Origin: Tetraselmis striata
Lineage: Eukaryota; Chlorophyta; Chlorodendrophyceae; Chlorodendrales; Chlorodendraceae
Length of the DNA: 64,000 bases
Assembly (NCBI GenBank): GCA_006384855.1
Contig: VCJN01003090.1
Location: forward strand, 1 to 64,000
Direction of reading: 5' to 3'
The notes under the pieces were generated by a model. That model had not been told where the DNA came from. It saw only the letters and a list, made by a program, of their open reading frames with translations, and did not search any database. Below, piece by piece: positions 34,102 to 44,528 of the stretch (positions are counted from its first letter, which is position 1; every line of letters begins with the position of its first letter). The translations under genes were made by a program, and so were the position numbers.

Positions 34102-35219
34102 ATGGCAGACCTCGTCTCCCGGGCAAAAGCCATCGTTATCACAAAGAAAACCCGTGCAGAGGTGCCCTTATGCCTGGTGTTCGCGGCGCAGTCCGTGGAG
34201 ACAATGGTTGCCCACGCGGCAAAGTCGCAACCAGCAGATCTGCGGGTCTACCCCTCAGAAGACGACGCCAAGAAGGGTTCCTGGGGCGCACCTCTGCAGG
34301 AGTTTGCAGCCCGGCTTAGCAACCAATCCGGCGGGGGGCCGCTGCGACAACAACTCAAGGCCGCGCAGTACACGCTGCCAGAGGGGGTGCTGGCCTTCTA
34401 TGTCACGCCCGCAGATCGCACCGGCATCACGGACCCCTCCAGCGCTGCTGGGGCTGCCTCGTCCTCCTCAACAAGGTCGCGCGCCAGCACCGACACCATC
34501 ACTGTCATGCGTGCAGAGATCCAGGCCGTATGGCCACGAGATGATGACGACGTGTACTTGCCGGTGCAAGGTGCGTTGGGCGAGGTTGTTGCCCCTGACT
34601 GGGCGGCGGGCCTTGTTGTCTCGCGTGTCCGCGCCGCCGGCATCGAGGAGGACGAGAAAGACATGAGGAAACGCGTGACAAGGTGGGCACGCAACAAAAC
34701 ACTCCACCCACCACATAAGCACGCACCTACTCGTGGCTAACTTGTGCCGCGCGCAGGTTCGTCCGGGAGCGCCGTAAGGCCCACCTAAACACCAAGGCTT
34801 CCACAGTGCCAGCGGCGCAACTCGTGGTGGCCGAGGAGGCCGCGTCCTCAGCCGCTTGGAGGCGAAACGATTGTGGCTTGTTGTGGGCGTCCGGGCACAG
34901 GGGGCGTCCCGACGCCAAGGCAAGGAAGCTCATGGCGGCGTCGTCGACGGCACAGCCTCCCGGGGTGGTGAAGACACTGACGGCCGCCGTTCTCCCTCCG
35001 GACGCGCCGCTGCCCCGCCCACCCCTAACTGAGAAGGAGCTGTGCTGGATGAACGCCGCCGACAAGAAGCAGTCGGACGCCGACAAGAAGCGGAAGAGGC
35101 CAGTGAAGAAGCGCCCAGGTAAGAAACTGACGGTCGCGGAGTCGGAGGCGGAGGCGGAGGCGGCGAGGTCGTCGAAGCGGCATGTCCCCCGGGCACGCAA
35201 GAACAAGAACAAGCAGTAG
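34102..35219 (+). CDS. Two-exon gene for a basic, NLS-bearing protein of about 347 aa
   Basis: ATG 34102 has a good eukaryotic context (GCGCCATGG). Exon 1 is 34102-34682 and exon 2 is 34757-35219. The GT-AG intron of 74 nt keeps the frame (ACA AG|G TTC). The N-terminal 120 residues form an alpha/beta-looking domain (LVSRAKAIVITKKTRAEVPL start) I do not recognise. The middle is Ser/Ala-rich, and the last 60 residues are strongly basic (KKRKRPVKKRPGKK then KRHVPRARKNKNKQ), so nuclear or DNA-binding is likely. It is divergent from the Ulp1-like gene with about 450 bp between the starts, as in a two-gene transposon. No lesion is seen. Confidence 0.6.
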
Positions 35220-36009
35220 CTTCCCCCCCCCCTCCTCCCCTCACACCCCCCCCCCCCCCCCCCCCCCTGGGCGGGAGCGGCGGGCGGCGGGGGGGGGGCG
35301 GGCGTGGTCCCCCCGCCCCGCCCCCCCCCCCCCCCCCCCCCCCCCGGCCACATTCCCCGATGGCAGCTGTCGCGAATGTTGTAATTCAATCATTCTTCGG
35401 CAAACCGCTGCCTGCCCCCCCCCCCCCCGCCTCCCCTCCCCCCCTCGCGAATATTTATGTCACGTGAGCACTCTTTGGCAAAACATGGCAGCCAAACCGC
35501 CCATCTGATGACCTTTGATCGGACGGCTGGCCCCACTCTAGCCGAACAGTACGGCTGCGATTTGCGCTCCCATGTACTAATAGTCGTAGTTATCCACATG
35601 ATGATTCGTCATCGCGCCCGGGTTCGTACTAGATACCATGTACCGGCTTAATAAATATATCGCGTACTACCCGGTACTACACGGAAAACCTCGTACCTTA
35701 ATCGTCAGTGCCATGTAACACGTCACGGCGCTAGTACGACTACCACAATGATTACAAAAAGGATTTATCGCCCGCCGGCAATAACGCCGGATGTACTCGA
35801 ACGTAGCTGGATGGACGTGCCGCCCGCAGCAGCAGCCTTCACGGATAAATAATAGTCGCTAGTAGTAGTGCTTCGTCACCCGTATGTCACATCTCATTCT
35901 CACAGTGCTATTGGAGTATGTCACGGAACGACCACATACGAGTGTCATTAGAACAGTAAGATTACGGGGTAATTACAGCCCGCCGGCAGAGCCTCCCATA
36001 CCCTCGACC
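35220..36009. other. Poly-C-rich then AT-richer intergenic region
   Basis: 35223-35440 is dominated by four long C runs, one partly interleaved with G. The rest holds several CGTACTA/TAGTACG-type short repeats but no gene. Confidence 0.5.
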
Positions 36010-38500
36010 GCCAGAGAGTCGAGCACCTCTACTTCCTCTTCCGCTCGGACCGAACAGACAAGACATTAGAAGCAGACGAGGTCTATGCACTCCTGGATTA
36101 CGAGTGCCGACGACCAGTCCCGGCGCAAACCCGAAAGAACATATGGGCCACAAACGACCGCCTCACATTGGTCATCATGACCGCCCTCCACGCCCGCACG
36201 GAACTCTTCAACGACTCCCTGAACAAGTTGATCTACACCTCCCGGTACCACAGCCTAAACCCCGAGGATGCAGTTTTCGGCGCGAGGCCCTCTAACGACC
36301 TATATACATACATGTGGACTGATATGTCCCTCACCAACCCCGAGTATGCTGACAAATGCATGCTAACGGCGATGCAACACGCTCTACGTAGTGTACACGC
36401 CCGACGACACGAATCTACCGCCACCATTTACTCATTCTCCCCGAGAGGACATACGATAAGTCTTGCAAGAAAGCCCATCTCCTCAGCCACCCCTACATGC
36501 AGAAACTACACGAATTCCCCGCGGACATAACCAAATTCCAGTCCCCAGACCAAAACACCCAGCTCGCCCTGAGCGCGAATCTCGGCACGAAGTGTTGGTC
36601 GGTGAGAGTATTCTTGATAGACTCCGCCCCCTACCTCAACAACATCAATGCCGTCGATTCCACCACCACAATGACGACTGCTCTCCGAGCGTCATACCCC
36701 GAGCGTACCCTGCACTTCCACATCAACACCACCCTGAGGCCGGTAGGCTCGGAAGCAGTCGGAACCGCGATAGCGAGCCCCCGCCTCCCCATGCCGTCCC
36801 GCGAATGGCAACTACCCCCCACAATTGACAGGCCATATAATCCGAACCGCTTCACGTACACTGATGGCTCCCGCATCCTCATCCGTGGCGGGGTGGTAGG
36901 CATCGGCGCGGGAGTTTACACCCCATGCAATATCCCCATTGCAGTAGAAGTGGACGCAGACGAAATCCGCCGCACCATTAGCAGAGCTTTGTTGGCCGCC
37001 ATCATCTCGGCTGCGTTGGACTCTGAGCTCTGAGCTCCCGGATCACATCCTCTCAGACAACACCGTCTCCATGCACCGAATAGAACGCATGATGTACCGA
37101 CCAATCACCTTACGACGCCACGCACAAAAAAATATTACTCAAACTCATCGTTCGACAACTCAGACGCCGAGCAGCTGATGGGCTCCGCACAAATAGTTAA
37201 AAAGTCAATACACATATCGGGGTCGACGGCAATGAGCATTGAAGAAGCCGACACCACTGGCGGGAGCGAAGTATAGCTAACGGCACGACCCTGCCAGACA
37301 CCATCGTTACCGTAGGCGCAACTCCGGAGGCGGCTGATGGCGCGTGGCTGACCCATGCCGGAGGGCGCCGACCACTGGCCCGACCACCCACAACCTGAGA
37401 AATCGCCCTCCGTAAACATGCTACCGCATGTGTATGTGGGCTCCGACGCCGCCAACGAAACACTACACTCCACCTCACAGACCATGCGCTGCCCAGAGGC
37501 GCACTGCCAGACCTCGTCACTCCCTCCAATATCACCACTTCGGGCAGAATCCACACTCCAACAGAATGAGACGCAAAGGCCAGCCCGCCTTCACGTGCGA
37601 GGGATATGGAGAACGCCTTAGCAACGGCAACATGGCGGGCAACTGCCCGGCATGAAGATAGAGAGACACGATATCACGCTTATCAATATCAATAGCTACT
37701 CAACGGTGAACTGGAAGCCCTGAACGGCTGCCGCTAGCAAGCCATGTCAACATACGCGGGCAACAAAACTGTGGCCGAGTTCTCTTTCTATACGAACCGA
37801 GACACCTTAATCTCCGACCTCACAAATCGAATCCAACAACACCAACCGGCTGGCGGAAGCACATGAGGGCAAAACTGAAGGTCCCGACGCCGCCCGGTAC
37901 CCATGCTACTCCTCACGACCGTGATTTAGACTCCCGATACCCACCATCTGCTCCGCCCGAAACACTGCAAACCGGGCGCAGCGCGCATCATCGGATTCGT
38001 TTGGGACCTGGCCACTGAAACCATCATTCCATGCCATGACCCTACAGCAGTAAAAAAAACGGATAATATAATATAATTCAAAAACTGTACCGACCTAAAC
38101 CATGCCACAATACACGCTCTCATCAACACAAAATACCAACTTACCCTTAGTGGACGCCCGGCCTTCGAAAACAAGGCTGGACGTGTCCGATTGAAATCCT
38201 CCCGGTCACCCTCGCCTGTAGCGGCACCATGCACAAACTCACGCTAGAAGCCATCCAACGCCTCACAGAACTCCGCCCCAAGAAACATCTCCCTCTGGAC
38301 AACCCCCTCCACCCCCGGCGCCGCTGCAATCGGCCTCTGTAGAAAGCTCACAAGACACTCAATTGGATGGTTGTTTACACTCTTCCGCATATCCCGACAG
38401 TCCCTCGAACCCACCTTGTCCAAATCGAGTGCCCCTCACAACCCAACCTCACACGCCCACCGTTAACAACCACACTTCCGCAGATCTCGACACACCCCCG
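36010..38500 (+). pseudogene. Degenerate LINE-type retrotransposon with RNase H
   Basis: Frames are broken repeatedly. At 36840-37030 the reading FTYTDGSRI..GAGVYTP..RALLAAIISAALDSEL is an RNase H domain, with the usual Glu of the RAEL position changed to Leu. At 37210-37245 a shifted frame gives HIGVDGNEH, the C-terminal RNase H signature of LINE elements. Upstream (36020-36560) are RTELFNDSLNKLIY, FGARPSND, LTNPEYADKCML and HPYMQKLHEFP. These resemble an adenine-methyltransferase-like domain with an NPPY-type motif (here NPEY), but that reading is tentative. 37400-38500 has only fragments. Confidence 0.5.
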
Positions 38501-39042
38501 CTACGGCAGGGGGGGGGGGGTCAATACCAAACGGCACGGACGGAGGACGGGTGCGGGCAAACATGAGGAAAGACGGAAGCTGCATCCGCAATCCCAAGGT
38601 TCCCACAGTGGTTGGATAAAGCATGTCATGAAAGCAACTCGCTTGGGCAATGGAGGGCAGCAAGTCAGCAAATTGTAATTCAATTTCAATTCCAATTTAA
38701 GAAGAACACTAGCTTTTGTCGGGGTTTGTTCGGGCGCGTCTGAGCGGCTGGGCCATAGAGTTGTGCCATACCCTTGATAGTAGACGTGTGCAGGGTGCCC
38801 CTGCGGCTCATGATGATCCAGGGATTGTCATCGTCCGTTCGTTGACCTCCCACGTGACATGGACGTCCATATGAATTTCAAAATACATCCGCAAAGTTTG
38901 CTTATTTTGTGAAGCATGTGGCACCGTGATCCTCCTTTTTGTGTCACTGTATCGCACCATGACGAGCCAGCATCACGCGCACCCGCGTGGATGGATAAGG
39001 TGTCATTTGATAGTATATACCGCCCCTAACTAATCATATATA
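38501..39042. other. Left flank of the provirus, no gene
   Basis: A G tract near 38510 is followed by increasingly AT-rich DNA up to the TIR. I see no matching sequence on the right flank that would prove a target duplication. Confidence 0.4.
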
Positions 39043-39309
39043 GATATTATATATTTAAGGCTGTGTATATGCTATGTATTTGCTATGTATTTGTTATGTA
39101 TAATAAACATTAAATATTAAAAATAAAAATTAAACAATTTGCTACAATACATAATGGTTATACATTATACATTATGTGCACTCACAAGGTGTTATGTGCA
39201 AACACGTGATGTTATGTGCGGTCACGAGATTATGTGTGCGGTCACAAGATTCTACATTCATATGAAGCGAAGACGATTACATCGGAGACAAATACTCCGG
39301 AAACTGTTT

Positions 39310-39657
39310 CTATGCTTCGCTATTAGCAGTTTCCTGCTCCACGCGCGCGCGCTTTGCGGCCACTTTGTCGTCGTCTATGTCCACCGTCAAGATGTTGATC
39401 TTCTTCTCCACCTTGTATTGGTCGATATCATCGATGAGCGACTGGTCAAGCATCCATCGTTTTGGGTGCGCCATGGACAGTTGCACACCTTCGTCTTCAA
39501 TTTAGTCAATCTTGTTCTCGATCATGTACTCCTTCATAGTCCGATCAAGGCGGTTCATCGTGTTGCACATCTTCTTCCACTCGTTGAACCGCTCGACGTA
39601 TTGTGCAAGCTCGCGCTGAATCTTCGGGGGAAGCTCATCGGCCTTCGTGCACGCCAT
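39310..39657 (-). pseudogene. Left TIR gene, nonsense-mutated
   Basis: Same length and nearly the same sequence as the intact 115-codon gene at 58179-58526. Codon 52, TAC (Tyr) in the right copy, is TAA here (minus strand, 39504-39502). The rest of the frame is preserved, so a single substitution inactivated it. Confidence 0.9.
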
Positions 39658-40235
39658 GGCGATTGGTCAAAAGCGGTGGGGGTATTGTAGCGAGTGTTTG
39701 GTGTGGGCGTGGTGGAAATGATGCTGCACCTACCTCCCCGCGCGGCTTTTATGGAAGTGCGCGGTCTTTGGTCAATGTGGAAAAAACCAGTGGCAAAGAC
39801 CAGTGGCACGCCGGGTGAGTTGCCACTGGCGCCACTGCAGCTGGGTTATCCAGCTGAACGCGGGTGCCCCCGAGCGGCTTTCCAGCAGTGGCAAAGTGGC
39901 ATTTTTTAGTTGCATTTCAGATTCCAAGAGGGGTTGTACCGGCGGAGGAACATGGTCCTCCCGTAGGATTCTTTTTCTTCTAAAAATGCCACTATGCCAC
40001 TACTTTTTTAAACTATCATTTTCCATGTGGATTCCTACGTGTTTCCGGGGAGTCCGTGGTCTTTCCAGCAGTGGCAAAACGCCACTGGATGCCACTGGTA
40101 GTGGCAAAATGATGCCACGCATCCCGCCGCTCTTTCGCCGCGCCGCCGGGCTCGCTCGGTCCTTGAGCCGAAGAGCGCGTGACTCGGTGCAGTACTTAGG
40201 CAGAACACACCGAGACTCTCAAACGCACCGCGCGA

Positions 40236-40525
40236 AGTCCGTTGTCGCCGCGAAGTCCATTCTCGCCGCGAAGTCCATTCTCGCCGCGAAGTCCACTGTC
40301 GCCGCGAAGTCCATTCTCGCCGCGAAGTCCATTGTCGCCGCGAAGTCCATTCTCGCCGCGAAGTCCATTCTCGCCGCGAAGTCCATTCTCGCCGCGAAGT
40401 CCGTTGTCGCCGCGAAGTCCGTTGTCGCCGCGAAGTCCGTTGTCGCCGCGAAGTCCATTCTCGCCGCGAAGTCCATTCTCGCCGCAAAGTCCATCCTCGC
40501 CGCGAAGTCCATCCTCGCCGCTAAC
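40236..40525 (+). repeat. 18-bp tandem repeat in the left TIR (16 copies)
   Basis: The unit CGCGAAGTCCATTCTCGC has two recurring variants (CCATT/CCGTT and CTCG/GTCG). Because 18 is a multiple of 3, several frames stay open on both strands (AAKSIL, SPRSPF and MDFAAR repeats). These are not genes. Confidence 0.95.
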
Positions 40526-40854
40526 TAGGAACTCATCCTTTCGAATCCGCCCTCGAACGGCGAATAGCCCTCCTCATAGCGCTTGATCTCGACGAGTGCC
40601 GGCGCCGGCTTTGGGATGCGCCCCTTTTTCAGGAGCGCCTTGAATTCTTTGAATCGGATCCCGCGCTCGTAGAGGACAAGTATATCGATTACATCATCGC
40701 CGAAGCCCGGATACTTCGCGCGAAAGTACTTGCGATCAAATTTCGGCTGATACCTATAGTCGAAGCTAGCGATATCCAGGAACGCTTGGCTGATATAACA
40801 GCGTTCCGCGGGGGTCATCGCCCGCCCGAGGGACGTTTCGCGAGTGCTACTCAT
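40525..40854 (-). CDS. PLV protein of 109 aa, unknown function
   Basis: Starts SSTRETSLGRAMTPAERC and has a mixed helical composition (FDIASFDYRYQPKFDRKYF-like aromatic stretch, then KEFKALLKKGRIPKPAP). No family recognised. Its ATG overlaps the stop of the upstream Zn-ribbon gene by 8 nt, so the two are probably co-transcribed. The last 19 codons lie in the TIR, and a copy of them is present at the inner end of the right TIR, where the rest of the gene is missing. Confidence 0.6.
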   Translation of the reverse strand: MSSTRETSLGRAMTPAERCYISQAFLDIASFDYRYQPKFDRKYFRAKYPGFGDDVIDILVLYERGIRFKEFKALLKKGRIPKPAPALVEIKRYEEGYSPFEGGFERMSS

Positions 40855-41275
40855 GTTTTACGATAATGAAGGGAAAATCGTTTGCATCAGATGGGCGAAC
40901 GTCGCTGCTGCTCGCTTGGTGCTTCTTTCGCTCCTTGTTGCACGGAAAACACTCAAAGTAGTCCGCGCGGATCTTCGCGCCGCACTTGCACGACTTTGTC
41001 TTCTCGGCTTCGCGCTTGCGATAACACGGGAAGCACATCGCGTAGTCGCCTTTGACCTCGCGCTTGCGACAGACTTGGCACCTCGCGGGCAGTTGATCTA
41101 CCTCGCGAAGAATATCCTCGCGGCACCGACGACAGTAGCTGGACGAGTAGATTGTCACTCGAACGCAGCGCGGACACAACCGAGCGCGGCGCGACGACGC
41201 GGAGCCCGCGGAGGCCGCGGTGTCGTCGGCGCCGGAATCGCTGAAGGAGACGGTGACTGAGACGGACGATGGCAT
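40847..41275 (-). CDS. PLV multi-zinc-ribbon protein, 142 aa
   Basis: ATG 41275 is chosen because upstream codons are unlike protein and a Ser-rich N-terminus (PSSVSVTVSFSDSG) follows. Three Cys pairs in series follow: CPRC..CRRC, CQVC..CFPC and CKCG..CFPC. Each looks like half of a treble-clef or zinc-ribbon finger, separated by basic linkers. This suggests nucleic-acid binding, perhaps as a viral transcription or replication factor (inference). It overlaps the next gene on the same strand by 8 nt and is divergent from the gene at 41369. Confidence 0.7.
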   Translation of the reverse strand: MPSSVSVTVSFSDSGADDTAASAGSASSRRARLCPRCVRVTIYSSSYCRRCREDILREVDQLPARCQVCRKREVKGDYAMCFPCYRKREAEKTKSCKCGAKIRADYFECFPCNKERKKHQASSSDVRPSDANDFPFIIVKHE

Positions 41276-41368
41276 TCTGCAGGGCTCTCGCCGCGCTCCG
41301 CGGTCGCTCCACTTAAGTGTGTCATGCAAGTGCAGATAAAAAACGGACGCTAGATAAAAGAAAACGTC

Positions 41369-41632
41369 ATGGGGCGCGGAAGGTACCGTGTTTTGAGCGA
41401 CGAGGAGCGCTTGGAGCGGAAGAAGATCGCGCAGAAGCGTTGGCGCGACAACAACCGGGAGCGTACCAATGCGTACCGCGCGGAGTACAACGCCGCGAAC
41501 CGCGATCGTGTGCGCGAATACCGTAGAGAGTACTACCGCGCCAACGCGCAGCACATCCGCGAGTACCAACGCGAGCTTTACCGCCGCGCCACTGCCCGGC
41601 TGAAGGCGGAGGCCGCGGATAGTCCTTTGTAA
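41369..41632 (+). CDS. PLV small basic coiled-coil protein, 87 aa
   Basis: A very Arg/Tyr-rich, highly charged helical protein with repeated short modules (RAEYNAANRDRVREYRREYY, then RANAQHIREYQRELYRR). It is predicted as one long amphipathic, DNA-binding-like helix. The arrangement resembles small basic proteins common in algal viruses. It lies 33 bp upstream of the helicase gene on the same strand, so it may share its transcript. Function unknown. Confidence 0.65.
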   Translation: MGRGRYRVLSDEERLERKKIAQKRWRDNNRERTNAYRAEYNAANRDRVREYRREYYRANAQHIREYQRELYRRATARLKAEAADSPL

Positions 41633-41665
41633 AGAATTTCTCTGATACCTTCTAACACCCCAATC

Positions 41666-44188
41666 ATGCCTCGCTCAAAGATTGCCTCAAAGTACTTTTA
41701 CGAGCCAATGCCGAAAGAGGCATTGCGGTACATCATCAAACATGTGCTTCCAACGCTAGAGTTGAACCCCAACGATGAAAGACACGTCAACCTTCCCGGC
41801 AGGCTGGAGGAGATGCTTTCGCTTGTTAACGAAGACGGCATGCTGAAAGTATGTTATGATAGGAAGCTAAAGGACACTAATGAAAACAAATACGGCCGCG
41901 AGTATTCCGTTCTGAAGCTGTCAAACCAGGGCCTTCACCGACCACTGCGCAATGCCATCGCAGTTTATTGGATGGCCAAGACCGGTATCAAATTGGTCGA
42001 CATTGATATCGTCAACTGCCACCCCGAGTTATTCCTGCAACTGCTCAAGAAACACAAGGTTTCTTGCAAGTACGACAAGATTGAGGAGTACGTGGCCAAC
42101 CGTGACTCCATCCGCGAGGACGTCCAAACCGCTTACAAGTGTGACAGGGACACGGCAAAATACCTTTTGCTTGCCCTCATCAATTTCGGGTCTCTGAAAG
42201 GTTGGTCAATCAAGTACAACGTGAAGATCCCTAAAACGGCCTTGTCGTCCCAAGTTCACCTTTTCTTGAAGGAGTACGAGAAACAGTTCAGGGCGTGCGT
42301 CAAGGAACTCATGACTCAGATGCGTTCGGTTGTTGATATTGCAAAGCACAACGTGAACCCCGAAAAGGCTATGACCGACAAACTTGCTCTCGAGAAAAAG
42401 TTCGTTCACACCCTATTGACCATTGCGGAAGATGAGGTGTTGCACGCCGCCATGGCATGCATCCTAAAGATGAATCAGGGTGCCAAGATCGTGTCAAAGA
42501 TGTTCGACGGTTGCATCGTCCAGTACAACGGCGATGTTGATTGCAACGAAATCGTTGCCCACGTCTTGAAGGCCACGGGGTTTCTTCTCAGGTTTGAGGT
42601 GAAGCCCTTCAAAACGGACATTGTCATTCCGACCGACCTTCCGCCTATAGAGTACGACGTGGATAAGTGCGAGGGAGTGACCGAGACGGAGCGACTGATC
42701 GTGAAGGCTGTCACATCGCCAACACATTTCGACTACGCCGTATTGTTTCACGCTCTATGGCCAGACTCGTTCGCCTATACCGACGCTCACTCAAAGTGGT
42801 ACCACTTCAATGCGCCGAGGTGGAGGTGCGTCATGAACAACACGGGGTGGATTATCAAAATGATCGACTTCCAGCTCCGACCGCTGATTTTGAGCTTCGT
42901 CAAACGAGTCTATGAAGAACTCCTTGATATCCCGATTTTGCTTGAGAAGAAGTCCAACGAAGTGATCAATGGCATTACCACAACCCTTGGCTCCATCACT
43001 TTCAAGACAAATGTCGTTTTCCAGCTGCAAAGCATGTACCAAGTGGACGACCCTTACGCATGGATCTCGTTGTTGGACTCCAACCCGGACATCCTCGGTC
43101 TCGACGACTGCGTCTACGATGTTGCCGCTCGCAAGTACCGCGACGGGCGTCCGGAAGACATGATCTCCATGTCGTGCGGTCACAAGCGCCAAGACGTTGA
43201 GTTCTTTGACGGTGATGTTGCCGATCACATCTACGACGCCGTCACCGGCATGTTTGATGACGAAGAGAAGTTTTCCTACATTTGGGGCCGGCTGTCTTCG
43301 TGCGTGAGCGGCCGTCGTCCATGTGATGCTTTTGACATTTGGACAGGGAAGGGCCGCAACGGCAAAGGCGTGATAAAGGCGCTGATGTCCTCCGCATATG
43401 GTGTGGGAGACTCCGGGTACTATTACGAGCCCGATGCGCTCGTGTTCACGAGTGCGAGGCAGAATTCTAGCGGGCCGTGTCCGGAGCTGGCGAAGTTCAA
43501 AGGCAAGAGGTGTTGCATGTCGTCCGAAGGCAACACGGGCGACGCCCTCCAGTTGGCGCTGTTGAAGAAGCTCACCGGCGGCGACACCATACAAGCCCGG
43601 GACCTGCACAAGAGCTTCATCGATGTCGTACCTACCTTCAACCTGTTTCTCTTGTTCAACGTCATCCCGAGTGTCAATGACACAAGTAACGCCACAAAGC
43701 GCCGTCTTCGCGTCAACGATTTCCCATTTGAGTACTTCGAGAATCCCGACCCCGAGGACAAGCGTCAGAAGCGGATGGTCGAGGATTTGCGTGACACGTT
43801 TGCTTCTAAGCGCTACGGAGCCACCGCGCTTGGTGTCATGATTAAGTGGTTCGACGAGCATGGTCACCTCATATCTCCTCCCAAATGCATCGTTGACGCT
43901 TCAAGCAATTTCATGATGATCAACGACCCGCTCAGCGAGTTCATGCTTTCGCACTTTGAGAAGGGCGGCGTCAAGGACTTTGTGTTGATCAAGGATGTGA
44001 TGAATGAGCTCAAGAACGACTCCACGTACCGCTCCCAACTTGGCATTCGCAAGAACGCCGATCTCATTCAGAACCTCAGAAACAAGGGGTTCGACATCCC
44101 CTACTCCAAGAGGTACGGCTACGACTACATCAAGGGGCTCAAGACCAAGGAGCCCGACGAGGAGGATATGGAGTGTGGCGACGAGTAG
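41666..44188 (+). CDS. PLV replication protein: TV-Pol-like polymerase plus SF3 (D5-like) helicase, 840 aa
   Basis: Residues about 105-300 carry motifs reminiscent of the divergent family-A TV-Pol domain of virophages and PLVs: LVDIDIVNCHP (about 110-118, motif A-like), K-x5-ALINFG (about 165-174, motif B-like) and MFDGCI (about 277-282, motif C-like). The C-terminal half is a superfamily 3 helicase. It has Walker A GKGRNGKGV (about 560-568), SSEG then KKLTGGDTIQARDL, and a sensor-type LFNVIPSVND. D5-type proteins load and unwind the origin in protein-primed or rolling replication. The frame is intact and full length. It ends 7 bp before the GTGGC-rich unit. Confidence 0.85.
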   Translation: MPRSKIASKYFYEPMPKEALRYIIKHVLPTLELNPNDERHVNLPGRLEEMLSLVNEDGMLKVCYDRKLKDTNENKYGREYSVLKLSNQGLHRPLRNAIAVYWMAKTGIKLVDIDIVNCHPELFLQLLKKHKVSCKYDKIEEYVANRDSIREDVQTAYKCDRDTAKYLLLALINFGSLKGWSIKYNVKIPKTALSSQVHLFLKEYEKQFRACVKELMTQMRSVVDIAKHNVNPEKAMTDKLALEKKFVHTLLTIAEDEVLHAAMACILKMNQGAKIVSKMFDGCIVQYNGDVDCNEIVAHVLKATGFLLRFEVKPFKTDIVIPTDLPPIEYDVDKCEGVTETERLIVKAVTSPTHFDYAVLFHALWPDSFAYTDAHSKWYHFNAPRWRCVMNNTGWIIKMIDFQLRPLILSFVKRVYEELLDIPILLEKKSNEVINGITTTLGSITFKTNVVFQLQSMYQVDDPYAWISLLDSNPDILGLDDCVYDVAARKYRDGRPEDMISMSCGHKRQDVEFFDGDVADHIYDAVTGMFDDEEKFSYIWGRLSSCVSGRRPCDAFDIWTGKGRNGKGVIKALMSSAYGVGDSGYYYEPDALVFTSARQNSSGPCPELAKFKGKRCCMSSEGNTGDALQLALLKKLTGGDTIQARDLHKSFIDVVPTFNLFLLFNVIPSVNDTSNATKRRLRVNDFPFEYFENPDPEDKRQKRMVEDLRDTFASKRYGATALGVMIKWFDEHGHLISPPKCIVDASSNFMMINDPLSEFMLSHFEKGGVKDFVLIKDVMNELKNDSTYRSQLGIRKNADLIQNLRNKGFDIPYSKRYGYDYIKGLKTKEPDEEDMECGDE

Positions 44189-44194
44189 TGTTCT

Positions 44195-44528
44195 AGTGGC
44201 AGATTTTGCCACTACCAGTGGCATCTAGTGGCGTTTTGCCACTGCTGGAAAGACCACGGACCCCCCGGAAACACGTAGGAATCCACATAGAATATATCCG
44301 TTAAAAAACGTAGTGGCATAGTGGCATTTTTAGAAGAAAAAGAATCCTACGGGAGGACCATGTTCCTCCGCCGGTACAACCCCTCTTGGAATCTGAAATG
44401 CAACTAAAAAATGCCACTATGCCACTGCTGGAAAGCCGCTCGGGGGCACCCGCGTTCAGCTGGATAACCCAGCTGCAGTGGCGCCAGTGGCAACTCACTC
44501 GCCGTGCCACTGGATTTCGCCACTGGTT
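44195..44528. repeat. GTGGC-rich palindromic unit, internal copy
   Basis: This 334-bp unit is also found in both TIRs (39785-40111 and 57726-58052) and nowhere else in the window. It contains about a dozen GCCACT/AGTGGC hexamers, and an inner inverted repeat in which AGTGGCATAGTGGCATTTTT pairs with AAAAAATGCCACTATGCCAC across about 100 bp. The internal copy differs from the TIR copies at a number of positions. It could be a MITE-like hitchhiker or a replication/packaging element. Confidence 0.85.

Larger units (their letters stand above)
39043..40581. repeat. Left terminal inverted repeat of the PLV
   Basis: Reverse complement of 57449-58792. It contains the broken TIR gene, one copy of the GTGGC-rich unit (39785-40111) and 16 copies of an 18-bp repeat. 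Its inner edge lies inside the 3' end of the 109-codon gene. Confidence 0.92.

Noticed and set aside
39139..39690. 183-codon plus-strand open frame in the left TIR (and its mirror at 58146-58697)
   Set aside because: It is the antisense of the conserved TIR gene, composed of Leu/Val/His-rich shadow sequence. The sense gene is better supported by composition and start context.
40236..40525. CRISPR-like array
   Set aside because: Units are contiguous 18-mers without spacers, in a eukaryotic viral TIR.
40219..40586. Long open frames over the 18-bp repeat on both strands
   Set aside because: The 18-bp period keeps every frame open. The sequence AAKSIL/SPRSPF/MDFAAR is purely repetitive.
42791..43867. 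358-codon minus-strand frame
   Set aside because: Lies fully antisense to the helicase domain of the 840-residue replication protein, whose motifs are unmistakable.
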